Assembly (NCBI RefSeq): GCF_026167525.1
Contig: NZ_CP110679.1
Span: forward strand, 1,364,001-1,428,000
DNA length: 64,000 nt
Source: Sphingomonas sp. M1-B02
GTDB lineage: Bacteria > Pseudomonadota > Alphaproteobacteria > Sphingomonadales > Sphingomonadaceae
Reading direction: 5' to 3'
Shown here in pieces: positions 16,548 through 24,917 of the stretch (positions are counted from its first letter, which is position 1; every line of letters begins with the position of its first letter). The notes under the pieces are model-generated. The model did not search any database. It saw only the letters and a program-made list of their open reading frames with translations, and was not told the DNA's origin. A program made the translations under genes and the position numbers.

Positions 16548-18140
16548 TCAGAGCGCCCGGAAGCGGAAGTCGCGGAAGCGCGCCTCGCCCTCCCCCGCCG
16601 AATAAAGCCCGGGCCGCAGCATCAGGAATCCGCCGCGGACATTATGGTGATAGCCGGAGACTTCCATGCCGCGATCGAACCGCTTCCAGGTCCGCCCGTC
16701 GTCGGCGCTGGTGTGGAAGGCGACGATGTGGCGGTTGTTGGTGACGCGCATCCGCATGCGGCGGCCGTTGGGATTGGCGGGGCGGCCGCGCTCGATGCCA
16801 TATTGGTGGGTGACGAAGCGCTTTTCGTCGAAGCCGAGCCCGCAATAGAGCTTCTCGTCGTAGAAAAGCAGCAGCCCCGCGGTGCCGCCGGGGGCGATCT
16901 CGACGTCGCACTCGAATTGGTAGGCCTGGTCGCCGACGATGAGCAGCAGCGGCGAGGAGGTGCTGGGCGCGACGCCGCTGGCCTTGAGGATAAGCGCACC
17001 GCCCTCGACGCGGGCGCGGCCCGCCTCGTCGGGGCCCGGCTTGAAGAAATTCCATTTCTGGCCGAGCTCGAGCGGCTTGCTGAAATCGTCCGACAGCGGC
17101 TGGCCGTGGGGGAGCGCGGTGCCGCCCTTCGGCTTGCGGATCGGCTGCGAGAGATCGCCGCCCGTCATCCTGAACCAGCCGTCTTTGGTCCACTCGATCG
17201 GATCGAGCAACGTCTGGCGGCCGAGCGTCCAATAGCCGTTTTCGAAGCCGTGATAGATCGACCACCAGCTGCCGTCAGGCGCCTCGACCAGCGAGGCATG
17301 GCCGCGCGACCACCATTTCTCGCCGACGCTGGCGGTGCGCACGATCGGATTGCCGGGATGCTGTTCCCAGGGGCCGTGGATGGAGCGCGCGCGGGCGGCG
17401 ATCACCATATGCCCGGTGGGCGGGCCGGCGGTGCCGCCGACCGCGGTGATCATGTAGAACCAGCCGCCGTGGCGGTGGATCTTGGGGCCCTCGGGCGAGA
17501 AGCTTTCCACGTCCCATTCGTCGGGATAGCGCCAGGGATCGTAGACATGCTCGACCGCGCCGACCGTCGAGAGGCCATCGTCCGCAAGGCGGATGCGGTC
17601 ACCCCCGGAGAGGAACAGCCAGCGCGAGCCGTCCTCGCCGACGACGTGGCAGGGATCGATATGGTTGGGCAGCCTCAAGTCGATCGGATCGCTCCACGGC
17701 CCGTCGATATGATCGGCCCAGATCACGAAGATCGAGTTCGGCTTCGATTTGACCGGAATGTAGAGGAAGTATCGGCTGCCATGCTTTTCCAGGCTGACTG
17801 CCCAGACCGAGCCGATGTTCCGGCTGAGCGCAGCCTTGCGCGGCTGCCAGTGGATAAGGTCGCGGCTGTGCCAGATGGTGAGCCCCGGATAGGAATCGAA
17901 GCTCGAGAAGGTCATGTAATAATCGGCGCCGTCCTTCAGGATGGCGGGGTCGGCGCGGTCGCCCGATACGAGCGGGTTGAGAAAGCTCCCGTTGCCGAGA
18001 TCGGGGACGCGCTGGTTGTCGAAGCCGCGCTTCCAATCCAGCGTGGCAGACGTCGAAAGGGCCGCGGCGGGGCGCAGCATCGCGGCGGTGCCGCCTGCCA
18101 GTGCCGCGCCAAAGGCGCCGCGCCTGCTGACCTTCATCAC
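16548..18140 (-). CDS. Exported glycoside hydrolase family 43 (beta-xylosidase/alpha-L-arabinofuranosidase type)
   Basis: This is a 530-residue exported enzyme releasing pentoses from hemicellulose. The N terminus (SRRGAFGAALAGG) is a twin-arginine-like signal. The five-bladed propeller carries the GH43 triad: base Asp64 (DRADPAIL), the pKa-tuning Asp in LPNHIDPCHV, and acid Glu in FSPEGPKIH. The C-terminal 180 residues (from LSDDFSKPLELG) form a concanavalin-like GH43 C2 domain that shapes the active site in xylosidases. It is followed by the reductase and preceded by the esterase gene (nine bases). The call fits the xylose oxidation genes at the window start. Exact linkage specificity is not predictable by eye. 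Confidence 0.85.
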   Translation of the reverse strand: MMKVSRRGAFGAALAGGTAAMLRPAAALSTSATLDWKRGFDNQRVPDLGNGSFLNPLVSGDRADPAILKDGADYYMTFSSFDSYPGLTIWHSRDLIHWQPRKAALSRNIGSVWAVSLEKHGSRYFLYIPVKSKPNSIFVIWADHIDGPWSDPIDLRLPNHIDPCHVVGEDGSRWLFLSGGDRIRLADDGLSTVGAVEHVYDPWRYPDEWDVESFSPEGPKIHRHGGWFYMITAVGGTAGPPTGHMVIAARARSIHGPWEQHPGNPIVRTASVGEKWWSRGHASLVEAPDGSWWSIYHGFENGYWTLGRQTLLDPIEWTKDGWFRMTGGDLSQPIRKPKGGTALPHGQPLSDDFSKPLELGQKWNFFKPGPDEAGRARVEGGALILKASGVAPSTSSPLLLIVGDQAYQFECDVEIAPGGTAGLLLFYDEKLYCGLGFDEKRFVTHQYGIERGRPANPNGRRMRMRVTNNRHIVAFHTSADDGRTWKRFDRGMEVSGYHHNVRGGFLMLRPGLYSAGEGEARFRDFRFRAL

Positions 18141-18149
18141 CCCCTCCTC

Positions 18150-19097
18150 TCAGGCAACGAGCATGCCATGGCGCGCGGCGAACGCGAAATATTGCTCCAT
18201 CCAGACATGCGGCTTGCCATCGGGGCCGAACAAGGGGACGCCGTGGCCACCTTTCTCGCCGATCATCAGCTCGGAGGGGATCTTCGCCGCCTGCAGCCCG
18301 GCGAACATGGCGAGGCTGTTCCCCATTGGCACCGTCTTGTCGTCGGCCGAATGACAGACGAGCGTCGACGGCATGTCGGCCGGCACGTCGAGTTCGAGAG
18401 AATAAGCCCGGGCCAGCGAGTCGGACGGCGCGGGCCCGAGCAGTTCGCGGCGCGACTGGCCATGCGCGAGCGGGGGGAGCATCGTCACCACCGGGAAGAA
18501 CATGCCGATCGCCTTCGGGCGCGTCGGCAATGCGTCTGCAACATCCACCGGCGCATATGCCGATGCGGCGGCGCGGCCAAGTTGCCCGACGACATGCCCG
18601 CCCGCCGAAAAGCCCGCGGCAGCGATCCGCGCCGGATCGATCCGCCATTTGGCGGCCCCTGCCCCGATCAGCCGCATCGCGCGCTGCGCGTCCTGCAGCG
18701 GCGTCGCCGGGCCGTCGCGCCATTTGTCGTGCGGCAGGCGATAGAGGAGTTCGAACGCGGTAACGCCGCGCGCGGCGAAGAATTGCGCGATCCGCCCAGG
18801 CTTGCGGCCGATCGCAACCCGCGCAAACCCGCCGCCCGGAATGATCAGCATCGCCCCGCCATTGGGCTTGGGCGCCCGCGCGACCGTCATCGCCGGGGTT
18901 CCGACATGCGGCCAGGCAATGTCGTCGGGGTCGCCGTTGGGGCTACGCAGCACGGTCTCGTCGCGCACACTGTCGTCGCCGCCGGGCGGGATGCCGGGCC
19001 ATAGCGGTACGCGTTCGATCGCGGGCGACTCCAGCGCGCGGGCGGAGCAGGGAAGCCCGAGGGCCAGTCCCGAAGCTAGCAAGGTGCGGCGATCCAT
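18150..19097 (-). CDS. Exported alpha/beta hydrolase, acetyl-xylan-esterase-like
   Basis: This is a 315-residue secreted esterase. The ATG at 19097 gives a signal peptide (MDRRTLLASGLALGLPCSARA). Longer frames upstream run through the tRNA and are not genuine. The fold features are oxyanion GGGFARV, nucleophile Ser in GFSAGGH, Asp in HSADDKTVP and His in GGHGVP. This subgroup (BD-FAE/pectin-acetylesterase-like) removes acetyl or feruloyl groups from plant glycans. Lying nine bases before the GH43 gene on the same strand, it probably deacetylates the same hemicellulose. Confidence 0.8.
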   Translation of the reverse strand: MDRRTLLASGLALGLPCSARALESPAIERVPLWPGIPPGGDDSVRDETVLRSPNGDPDDIAWPHVGTPAMTVARAPKPNGGAMLIIPGGGFARVAIGRKPGRIAQFFAARGVTAFELLYRLPHDKWRDGPATPLQDAQRAMRLIGAGAAKWRIDPARIAAAGFSAGGHVVGQLGRAAASAYAPVDVADALPTRPKAIGMFFPVVTMLPPLAHGQSRRELLGPAPSDSLARAYSLELDVPADMPSTLVCHSADDKTVPMGNSLAMFAGLQAAKIPSELMIGEKGGHGVPLFGPDGKPHVWMEQYFAFAARHGMLVA

Positions 19098-19165
19098 CGC
19101 CCGCGGGTACCGAATCTCCCTTCGCGCAGCAAGCGCCCGGGAGGTCGGCCGCCGATCGGCGGAAC

Positions 19166-19240
19166 TGGCTGGGGCGGCAGGGTTCGAACCTGCGAATGGC
19201 GGCATCAAAAGCCGCTGCCTTACCACTTGGCGACGCCCCA
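19166..19240 (-). tRNA. tRNA-Gln (anticodon TTG)
   Basis: This is a 75-base cloverleaf on the minus strand. The acceptor arm TGGGGCG pairs with CGCCCCA, followed by discriminator G and an encoded CCA. The D arm contains AAGTGGTAAGGC. The anticodon loop CTTTTGATG gives TTG. The T arm CAGGTTCGAACCCTG is intact. Confidence 0.95.
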
Positions 19241-19263
19241 GCGCGAAGCGCGCTTATAGGGAC

Positions 19264-20364
19264 TTAGAAGAGGCGTTCAACCCAGCCATGTGGGTCCGGC
19301 GCGGTCCCGCGCTGGATTGCGACGAGTTGCTCGCGCAACTGCTCGGTAAGGATGCCCGGACCACCATTGCCGATCGCGAAATCCATGCCGCGGCCACGCA
19401 CCCGGCCGATCGGCGTGACCACCGCCGCGGTGCCGCAGGCGAAGGCCTCGCGCAGGCGGCCGCTCTCGGCGTCGGCCTGCCAGTCGGCCATGCTGTAGCG
19501 CTCCTCGCGCACCGTCACGCCGCTGTCGCGCGCCAGCGTGAGGAGCGATTCGCGGGTGATACCCGGGAGGATCGTGCCGCCCAGCGGCGGGGTCTGGATC
19601 GAGCCGTCCTCGAAGACGAAGAAGACATTCATGCCCCCAAGTTCCTCGACATAGCGATTCTCGACCGCGTCGAGGAAGACGACCTGATCGCATTCCTCGC
19701 GGATCGCCTCGGCCTGGGCGACGAGGCTGCCGGCATAATTGCCGCCACATTTGGCTGCGCCGGTGCCCCCGGGCGCGGCGCGGGTATAATGTTCGGAGAC
19801 CCACAAGGTCACCGAAGGCGCGCCGCCCTTGAAATAGGCGCCGGCGGGCGAGGCGATGACCATATAGAGATATTCCTGCGCGGGCCGCACGCCGAGGAAG
19901 GTCTCGCTCGCGAACATGAAGGGGCGAAGATAGAGGGAGCCGCCTTCGCTTTCCGGGATCCAGGCGCGATCGACGCTGACGAGCTCGCGGATCGAGGCGA
20001 GAAACAGATCGTCGGGCACCGGCGGCATCGCCATCCGCTCGGCCGATTCGGCGAAGCGGCGGGCATTGGCGTCGGCACGGAACAAAGAGGCGCCGCCATC
20101 CGGGGTGCGATAGGCCTTCATCCCCTCGAAGATTTCCTGGGCATAATGGAGCACCGCGCAGGCGGGATCGATCAGGATCGGGCCCCGCGGCTGGATGCGC
20201 GCATCGTGCCAGCCGCGATCGGCCGTGTAACGGATCACGACCATATGATCGGTGAACACCTTACCGAAGCCGGGATTGGCGAGGAGCGCGGCGCGGTCGG
20301 CATCGGCGACCGGGCTGGCATGCGCCTCAAACTCGAAATCCAGGATCGTGGCGTCGTGCATCAT
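19264..20364 (-). CDS. ilvE: Branched-chain amino acid aminotransferase, class IV
   Basis: This PLP enzyme catalyses the last step of Ile, Leu and Val synthesis and the first of their breakdown. It is 366 residues, matching the long (BCAT2-like) form. It has the PLP-lysine motif AAKCGGNYAGSL, the QEIFEGMKAYR segment, EELGGMNVFFV and GTILPGITRESL, and C-terminal AFACGTAAVVTPIG. It is monocistronic, with 23 bases to the tRNA and divergent from a MarR-type regulator. The valine-degradation genes at the window end would use its product. Confidence 0.95.
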   Translation of the reverse strand: MMHDATILDFEFEAHASPVADADRAALLANPGFGKVFTDHMVVIRYTADRGWHDARIQPRGPILIDPACAVLHYAQEIFEGMKAYRTPDGGASLFRADANARRFAESAERMAMPPVPDDLFLASIRELVSVDRAWIPESEGGSLYLRPFMFASETFLGVRPAQEYLYMVIASPAGAYFKGGAPSVTLWVSEHYTRAAPGGTGAAKCGGNYAGSLVAQAEAIREECDQVVFLDAVENRYVEELGGMNVFFVFEDGSIQTPPLGGTILPGITRESLLTLARDSGVTVREERYSMADWQADAESGRLREAFACGTAAVVTPIGRVRGRGMDFAIGNGGPGILTEQLREQLVAIQRGTAPDPHGWVERLF

Positions 20365-20393
20365 GGCGTCCCTGAAGGCTGTGTCGGAGCGGG

Positions 20394-20423
20394 TTGCCGT
20401 GGACTAGGGCGCAGGGCTAGAAT
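20394..20423 (+). promoter_or_regulatory. Promoter of the MarR-family gene, apparently leaderless
   Basis: TTGCCG (20394-20399), 18-base spacer, TAGAAT (20418-20423). Transcription would begin about seven bases later, at the ATG at 20431, so the message would start with its start codon. The upstream ATG at 20422 lies inside the -10 element and is therefore unlikely to be used. Confidence 0.55.
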
Positions 20424-20430
20424 GGTCAAC

Positions 20431-20916
20431 ATGGCTGCCCCAATTCCCGCCTCGCCCCTCTTCCTGCGCGAGCCCGAAATCCGCCGCGGGATCGAATTGC
20501 TCTATTTCGGTTACGCCAATCTGACGCGCTCGATCGACGCCGGGCTGGCGGCGCAGGGGCTGGGCCGCGCGCACCACCGCGCACTCTATTTTATCGCGCG
20601 CAAGCCCGATCTGACGGTAAGCGAATTGCTGGCGATCCTGGCGATCACCAAACAGTCGTTGGGGCGGGTGCTGGGCGAATTGTCCGAGCGCGGGCTGGTC
20701 GAGACGCGCACCGGCGACCGGGACCGGCGCCAGCGGCTGCTGCGGCTGACCGCGGCGGGTACGGCGCTGGAGGGCGAATTGTTCGACGCGCTGCGCGAGA
20801 ATATGTCGGCCGCCTATAGCAGCGCGGGCCAAGGCGCGGTCGGCGGCTTCTGGGCGGTGCTGGAGGGACTCGTGCCCGAAAGCGAGCGCGGGCGGGTTTC
20901 GGGAGCTGGGCGCTAG
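20431..20916 (+). CDS. MarR-family transcriptional regulator
   Basis: This is a 161-residue winged-helix dimer. The DNA-binding core is RALYFIARKPDLTVSELLAILAITKQSLGRVLGELSERGLVETRTGDRDRRQRLLRLT (described here only by its ends: RALYF to LLRLT), with the basic wing DRDRRQR typical of MarR. It is divergent from ilvE across 66 bases, so autoregulation or control of ilvE is possible. A more upstream ATG at 20422 would add three residues, but it sits within the proposed -10 box. The ligand is unknown. Confidence 0.85.
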   Translation: MAAPIPASPLFLREPEIRRGIELLYFGYANLTRSIDAGLAAQGLGRAHHRALYFIARKPDLTVSELLAILAITKQSLGRVLGELSERGLVETRTGDRDRRQRLLRLTAAGTALEGELFDALRENMSAAYSSAGQGAVGGFWAVLEGLVPESERGRVSGAGR

Positions 20917-20923
20917 GCCAAAA

Positions 20924-21003
20924 CGTCATTCCGGCGAAGCCGAAACCTCATCCCACAAACCGAAACGCTTGCGGCACGAGATTCGGCGTTCGCCGGGACG
21001 ACG
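20924..21003. repeat. REP-like inverted repeat
   Basis: The arms CGTCATTCCGGCGAAGCCGA (starting 20924) and TTCGGCGTTCGCCGGGACGA (starting 20982) are largely complementary. They flank a 37-base spacer between two convergent genes. This CATTCCGGCGAA...TTCGCCGGGA type is a common dispersed intergenic element in sphingomonads. It may act as a bidirectional transcription stop. Confidence 0.6.
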
Positions 21004-21011
21004 CAATCGGG

Positions 21012-21620
21012 TCAGGCGACCTTGAAGCCTTCCTTGTTCATCGTCGCGGTGAGATGCTTGTTCTTCTCTTCGCTCAGCTGCGCGCGGAGCATCGGGAAGA
21101 GCTTCATCTCCTCCTCCTGCATATGCTCCTCGATATCCGCGCGGAACTTCCGAACGATGGCGATCCATTCGGGCGAGGCGGTGGGCGTATTCTCCAGCTC
21201 GTAGAGATACTGCTTCACATAGCCATGCTCCTTGTTGAGCTCGTCCGCGGCCTCGATCTGCCCGATTTCGCGCAGCGCGGGGTAGATCACATTCTCTTCC
21301 TCGATCGCATGCTTCATCAACGCATGCTTGAGATGCGCGAGCAGCATGTTGCGGCGGACACTAGCCTTCTCATCGGTCGCCTCGATCGCGTCGAACACCT
21401 TGAGCGTGGCGGCATGCTCGGCCGCGAGCGCCTCGTCCCAATTCCCCGCGAGCATGGTCGGCGCCTGCACCGCGGCCTTGCGCCCGAACATCGCGAGGAT
21501 GCCGAGCGCCGCGCCGCCGGCGACGGCGCCTGCGACCATGCCGAAGTTGCTGCCGCCCTTTTCGGACTCCGAGCCCTTGAACCGTCCCTTGCTGTCGCGC
21601 GTCGCCGTGCTGGTCGCCAT
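21012..21620 (-). CDS. Hemerythrin HHE-domain protein
   Basis: This is a 202-residue protein whose C-terminal 140 residues form a four-helix HHE cation-binding domain. The His/Glu ligand positions fall in AAEHAATLKVFD, HLKHALMKHAIEEENVIYPAL, NKEHGYVKQYL and IEEHMQEEEMKLFPML. Residues 28-45 are a Gly/Ala hydrophobic segment that may anchor it in the membrane. The ATG at 21620 follows GGAGGCGGAA, a strong Shine-Dalgarno, and is preferred over the ATG four codons upstream. Such di-iron proteins bind or sense O2, NO or peroxide. It is the last gene before the convergent MarR gene. Confidence 0.85.
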   Translation of the reverse strand: MATSTATRDSKGRFKGSESEKGGSNFGMVAGAVAGGAALGILAMFGRKAAVQAPTMLAGNWDEALAAEHAATLKVFDAIEATDEKASVRRNMLLAHLKHALMKHAIEEENVIYPALREIGQIEAADELNKEHGYVKQYLYELENTPTASPEWIAIVRKFRADIEEHMQEEEMKLFPMLRAQLSEEKNKHLTATMNKEGFKVA

Positions 21621-21687
21621 TTCCGCCTCCATTGAATTTCGAGTCGGCTGGATAACCAACTGGAGACGCAGGCGTTCCGAGTCGCAG

Positions 21688-22467
21688 CTATTTGCGGGCT
21701 TCGGCGGCCATTTCGGCGGTGCGGCGCTCCGATGCGGCAAGCGTTTCGCGCAGCAGCCGCCGCAGCGCCTCCTCCTTGTCGAGGACATCGAGTCCCTGGC
21801 GCGTCGATCCGCCGGGGCTGGCGACGCGATCGGCAAGCATCGCGGGCGAAACGTCGGCCTGCGCCGCGAGCAGCCCCGCGCCTTCGACCGTCGCCAAGGC
21901 AAGGCGACGCGCCTGATCGGCCGACAGGCCCATGGCAATTCCGCCCTCGGCCAGCGCATCGATGAAGCGGTAGACGAAGGCAGGACCGCAGCCCGACAAC
22001 GTACCCGCCCGATCGAACAGCGATTCGCTCGCCACCCATTCGACCAGGCCGAGCGGCGCCATCAGCGCATCGACACCCGGCACGCGTGCGCCGTACAACG
22101 GAACCACGCCCTTGCCGAGCGCGACCGGCAGGTTCGGCATCGCGCGCACGACGGGGTGACCGGGGAAACGCGCGTGCAGCGTCCCGAGATCGACGCCGGC
22201 AAGGATCGAGATCAGCGGATACTCACCCGCCGGGAGCGGATCGATCTCGCCGAGCTGCTGCGGCTTAACCCCGAGCAGGAGCAGGTCCGGGGCGGGTTCG
22301 CGCGGAAAGGTCCTGCCCTGGCGGACGCCGACGGGAAGTTCGCGATCGTGGCGGTTGACGACGAAAACGTTCGCGGGAGCGACCGTGCCGCTTTCGATCC
22401 AGCGTCGAAGCATCGCCCCGGCCATGTTGCCGCACCCGACGAGCCAGAGCCGCAGCGGCGCGGCCAC
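21688..22467 (-). CDS. proC: Pyrroline-5-carboxylate reductase
   Basis: This cytoplasmic enzyme reduces pyrroline-5-carboxylate to proline with NAD(P)H. It is 259 residues. The N-terminal Rossmann motif is VGCGNMAGAML, followed by LLGVKPQ, RAMPNLPVALGKG and the signature region LSGCGPAFVYRFIDAL with SPGGSTRQGLDVL near the C terminus. I chose the GTG at 22467: it fits the family N terminus and lies two bases after the stop of the upstream YbjN-type gene, implying translational coupling. Confidence 0.9.
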   Translation of the reverse strand: MAAPLRLWLVGCGNMAGAMLRRWIESGTVAPANVFVVNRHDRELPVGVRQGRTFPREPAPDLLLLGVKPQQLGEIDPLPAGEYPLISILAGVDLGTLHARFPGHPVVRAMPNLPVALGKGVVPLYGARVPGVDALMAPLGLVEWVASESLFDRAGTLSGCGPAFVYRFIDALAEGGIAMGLSADQARRLALATVEGAGLLAAQADVSPAMLADRVASPGGSTRQGLDVLDKEEALRRLLRETLAASERRTAEMAAEARK

Positions 22468-22469
22468 GA

Positions 22470-22973
22470 TCAGGCCTCGCCCTGCGTCTCGATCAGCGCG
22501 GCGGCAATCGCGTCGGCCGGGCTCTTTCCGCCCCACAGGACGAACTGGAAGACAGGGTAGAAGCGCTCGCACTCGTCGATCGCGCTCTCGACCAGCAGCT
22601 CGGCCTGGGCGAGCGTCAGCGTCGGTTCGCCGCTACCGTCCACCATCGCGGCGTGGCGGAACAACAGGATGCCGCTGGCTGACCAGAGCTCGAAATGGCC
22701 GATCCAGAGCTGCTCGTTGACCAGCCCGATGGTCTCGTAAAGCGCAGCGCGGCGCTCGTCCGGAACGCGGATGTCGGGGAAGGCCAGGAACTGGAGGACG
22801 CCGTCATCCTCGCGCCAGATCGCGCGCAGCTCATATTCGGTCCAGCTGCCCTTTACCTTGGCGACGATCTCTTCGTCTTCGCGCGTGTGGGTCCAGCCAT
22901 GCGCCGAGAAATAATTCTCGAGCATGTCGATGGGCGCGGCGTCGTCGCGGTCATACTCCGCCTCGTCGAGCAT
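22470..22973 (-). CDS. YbjN-domain protein
   Basis: This is a 167-residue cytoplasmic protein of the YbjN family, whose fold resembles type III secretion chaperones. The ATG at 22973 is preceded by GGAGGT, so the longer frame upstream is not used. Visible features are an acidic N terminus, ENYFSAHGWTHTRED, YELRAIWREDDGVLQFLAFPD and NEQLWIGHFELWS, all usual in alphaproteobacterial members. The exact function is unknown. In this group the gene is regularly coupled to proC, as here. Confidence 0.85.
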   Translation of the reverse strand: MLDEAEYDRDDAAPIDMLENYFSAHGWTHTREDEEIVAKVKGSWTEYELRAIWREDDGVLQFLAFPDIRVPDERRAALYETIGLVNEQLWIGHFELWSASGILLFRHAAMVDGSGEPTLTLAQAELLVESAIDECERFYPVFQFVLWGGKSPADAIAAALIETQGEA

Positions 22974-23091
22974 CACGACCTCCACGCGCCGGAATTGGCG
23001 GTGCCGATTCCTGCCAAGCGCGCAGCAGCCACACAAGCGCGGGGTGGGCAACCCTGTCTAAAAGCTGTGGACAATCGGTTCATTCTGCGGC

Positions 23092-23376
23092 TCAAGCAGG
23101 GGCCTGCGGCTTGGGGGGCTTGGCTGCTTTTGCAGCGAGCTGGGCCTCGAGCGCATTGATACGCAGCTTGAGCGCATCGGCCTCGTCGCGCGCGGCGGCG
23201 GCCATCGCCTTCACGGCTTCGAACTCGTCGCGGGCGACGAAATCCAACCCGCCCAGCCACTCGCGGGCGCGCTCGCGCGTTGCGGACTCGGCCTCGCGCG
23301 CCATGCCGGCTGCGGTACCCGCCGCGCCGTTCACGAACTTCACGAAATCGTCGAACAGGCGGTTGTCGGTCTGCAT
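23092..23376 (-). CDS. ubiK: Accessory factor UbiK (BMFP/YqiC family)
   Basis: This is a 94-residue coiled-coil protein that helps assemble the ubiquinone biosynthesis complex at the membrane. It has an amphipathic N-terminal helix (DDFVKFVNGAAGTA), a central REWLGGLDFVARDEFE and a heptad-like C-terminal coil (ALKLRINALEAQLAA). It ends in a Lys/Pro-rich tail. The length and layout match the family. It is monocistronic, between YbjN and TspO-like genes on the same strand. Confidence 0.8.
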   Translation of the reverse strand: MQTDNRLFDDFVKFVNGAAGTAAGMAREAESATRERAREWLGGLDFVARDEFEAVKAMAAAARDEADALKLRINALEAQLAAKAAKPPKPQAPA

Positions 23377-23395
23377 TTCGAATTCCTAAGCGACT

Positions 23396-24001
23396 TCAGA
23401 TGATACGGATTTGGTCCGCCGAACGCGACGGTACAAGGGAGCTGGCGTTCGGATTGAGCATATGCAGCTGATATAGCAGCGCGAAGGCGAAGCACAGCCA
23501 GGCGAAATAAGGCAGCAAAAGGAGCGCCGCGCCCTTGCGCACGCGCCAGAACAAAAGGAACGTCAGCAGCACCAGCACGATCAGCGCCGCGATCATGAAC
23601 AATGCGGTCACTACCTGATGCAGGCCAAAGAAGACCGGAGCCCAGGCGAGGTTGATGACGAGCTGGAGGGCGAAGGCCAGCAGCGCCGGACCACGGAAGC
23701 GCGATCCGCGGGCATTGATCACCATCGCCAGCGCGAGTCCCAGCAGGACATAGATGATCGCCCAGGCAATCGGGAAGGCAATCCCGGGCGGCATGATGTC
23801 GGGTTTGGTCAATGCGACGAACCAGGGATTGTCGTCGCCGCTCGGCGCTAGCCGGCCCGCAGTGAAGCCGAGCAGCAGGATGAAAGGTACCGTGACCACC
23901 GCCCAGCGAAGAAAAGCGAGCCGCAACTGGCCCTTAGACGCGATTTCCCTCAAAACCCGTATCTCCTCGATCAACACCAAATCCGTGTTGGCGACTTGCA
24001 C
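23396..24001 (-). CDS. TspO/MBR-family membrane protein
   Basis: This is a 201-residue inner-membrane protein with five TM helices between residues 30 and 185. It has the family signatures KPDIMPPGIAFPIAWAIIYVLLG, LQLVINLAWAPVFFGLHQV and LLPYFAWLCFAFALLYQL-N. TspO binds porphyrins and modulates tetrapyrrole and stress responses. The frame opens at a GTG at 24001. A weak TAGACT at 24009-24014 would place transcription start next to it, so the first codons are uncertain. Confidence 0.85.
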   Translation of the reverse strand: MQVANTDLVLIEEIRVLREIASKGQLRLAFLRWAVVTVPFILLLGFTAGRLAPSGDDNPWFVALTKPDIMPPGIAFPIAWAIIYVLLGLALAMVINARGSRFRGPALLAFALQLVINLAWAPVFFGLHQVVTALFMIAALIVLVLLTFLLFWRVRKGAALLLLPYFAWLCFAFALLYQLHMLNPNASSLVPSRSADQIRII

Positions 24002-24040
24002 GGTCCCTAGTCTAAAGTTTGCGTTGCAGCAAAGCGACAG

Positions 24041-24775
24041 TCAGGGGGCGATTGCCCCAATCAGGAACTCGACATTGCCTTCAGGGCCGGTGATCGGACT
24101 TTGAGTCACGCCGATGACGCGCCAACCCCTCGCAGCGATCCATTCTGAGACTTCACGGCATACGCGGCTGTGGATTTCCGGATCGCGCACCACCCCGCCC
24201 TTCCCCACTTCCTCGCGCCCAGCCTCGAACTGCGGCTTGATCAACGCCGCCAGTCGCGCGCCGGGACGGGCAAAGCCGAGCGGCACCTCCAGAACCTTTG
24301 CAAGGCCGATGAAGCTTGCATCGCAGACGATCAGATCGACCGGCTCGGGAATATGTGCGTCGGTCAGCACGCGCGCGCTGGTCTGTTCGTGGACGATCAC
24401 GCGCGGGTCTTGGCGCAGCTTCCAGGCGAGCTGGTTGGTGCCGCTATCCACCGCATAAACGCGCGCCGTACCCCTGCTGAGCAAGACGTCGGTGAAACCA
24501 CCGGTCGACGAGCCTACGTCGATCGCCACCATGTCGGTCACGTCCCAGCCGAAATGGTCTAGCGCGTGCGCAAGCTTGATCCCGCCGCGCGACACCCAGG
24601 GATGATCGCGGCCGCGCACATCGAGGATCGTCTCCTCAGTCAGCGACTGGCCGGGCTTCTCGATCTTGCGGTCGCCTGCGAAGACCAGTCCTGCCATGAT
24701 GAGCGCCTGCGCACGGGTGCGGCTTTCGGCCAGCCCCCGGTCGACGAGCATCTGATCGGCGCGCTGCTTGGCCAT
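24041..24775 (-). CDS. TlyA-family rRNA methyltransferase / hemolysin-like protein
   Basis: This is a 244-residue predicted 2'-O-ribose rRNA methyltransferase. The N-terminal S4 RNA-binding domain (residues 1-60, ADQMLVDRGLAESRTRAQALI) is followed by an FtsJ-like Rossmann domain. That domain has the SAM motif AIDVGSSTGGFTDVLL, VYAVDSGTNQL, an LIVCDASFIGL motif and KPQFEAGREEVGKGG. In mycobacteria TlyA methylates 16S and 23S rRNA. Substrate positions in this organism are not known. I start at the ATG at 24775, which fits the S4 domain. The much longer open frame upstream overlaps the divergent hydrolase and is artefactual. Confidence 0.88.
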   Translation of the reverse strand: MAKQRADQMLVDRGLAESRTRAQALIMAGLVFAGDRKIEKPGQSLTEETILDVRGRDHPWVSRGGIKLAHALDHFGWDVTDMVAIDVGSSTGGFTDVLLSRGTARVYAVDSGTNQLAWKLRQDPRVIVHEQTSARVLTDAHIPEPVDLIVCDASFIGLAKVLEVPLGFARPGARLAALIKPQFEAGREEVGKGGVVRDPEIHSRVCREVSEWIAARGWRVIGVTQSPITGPEGNVEFLIGAIAP

Positions 24776-24917
24776 GCCGCCGCATAGGAGGTGCGCCGGG
24801 CCGCGGCAACGGTCCGCTCGCACTGTCGCAGCGGGACGTCGATCCGCCGCGAATCTATTGCATACTAATTTAGTGGGAATAAATTGATGGCCCGGCCTTT
24901 CAGCAGGAGCTGATTCC

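Noticed and set aside
15522..19004. A 1160-codon plus-strand frame opposite the reductase, GH43 and esterase genes
   Set aside because: It is antisense to three genes with clear catalytic motifs and has no recognisable domain.
19098..19226. Upstream extension of the esterase frame
   Set aside because: It overlaps the tRNA-Gln gene and would bury the signal peptide.
18802..20430. N-terminal extension of the MarR frame back to 18802
   Set aside because: It runs through the tRNA-Gln and antisense to ilvE. The MarR fold begins near 20431.
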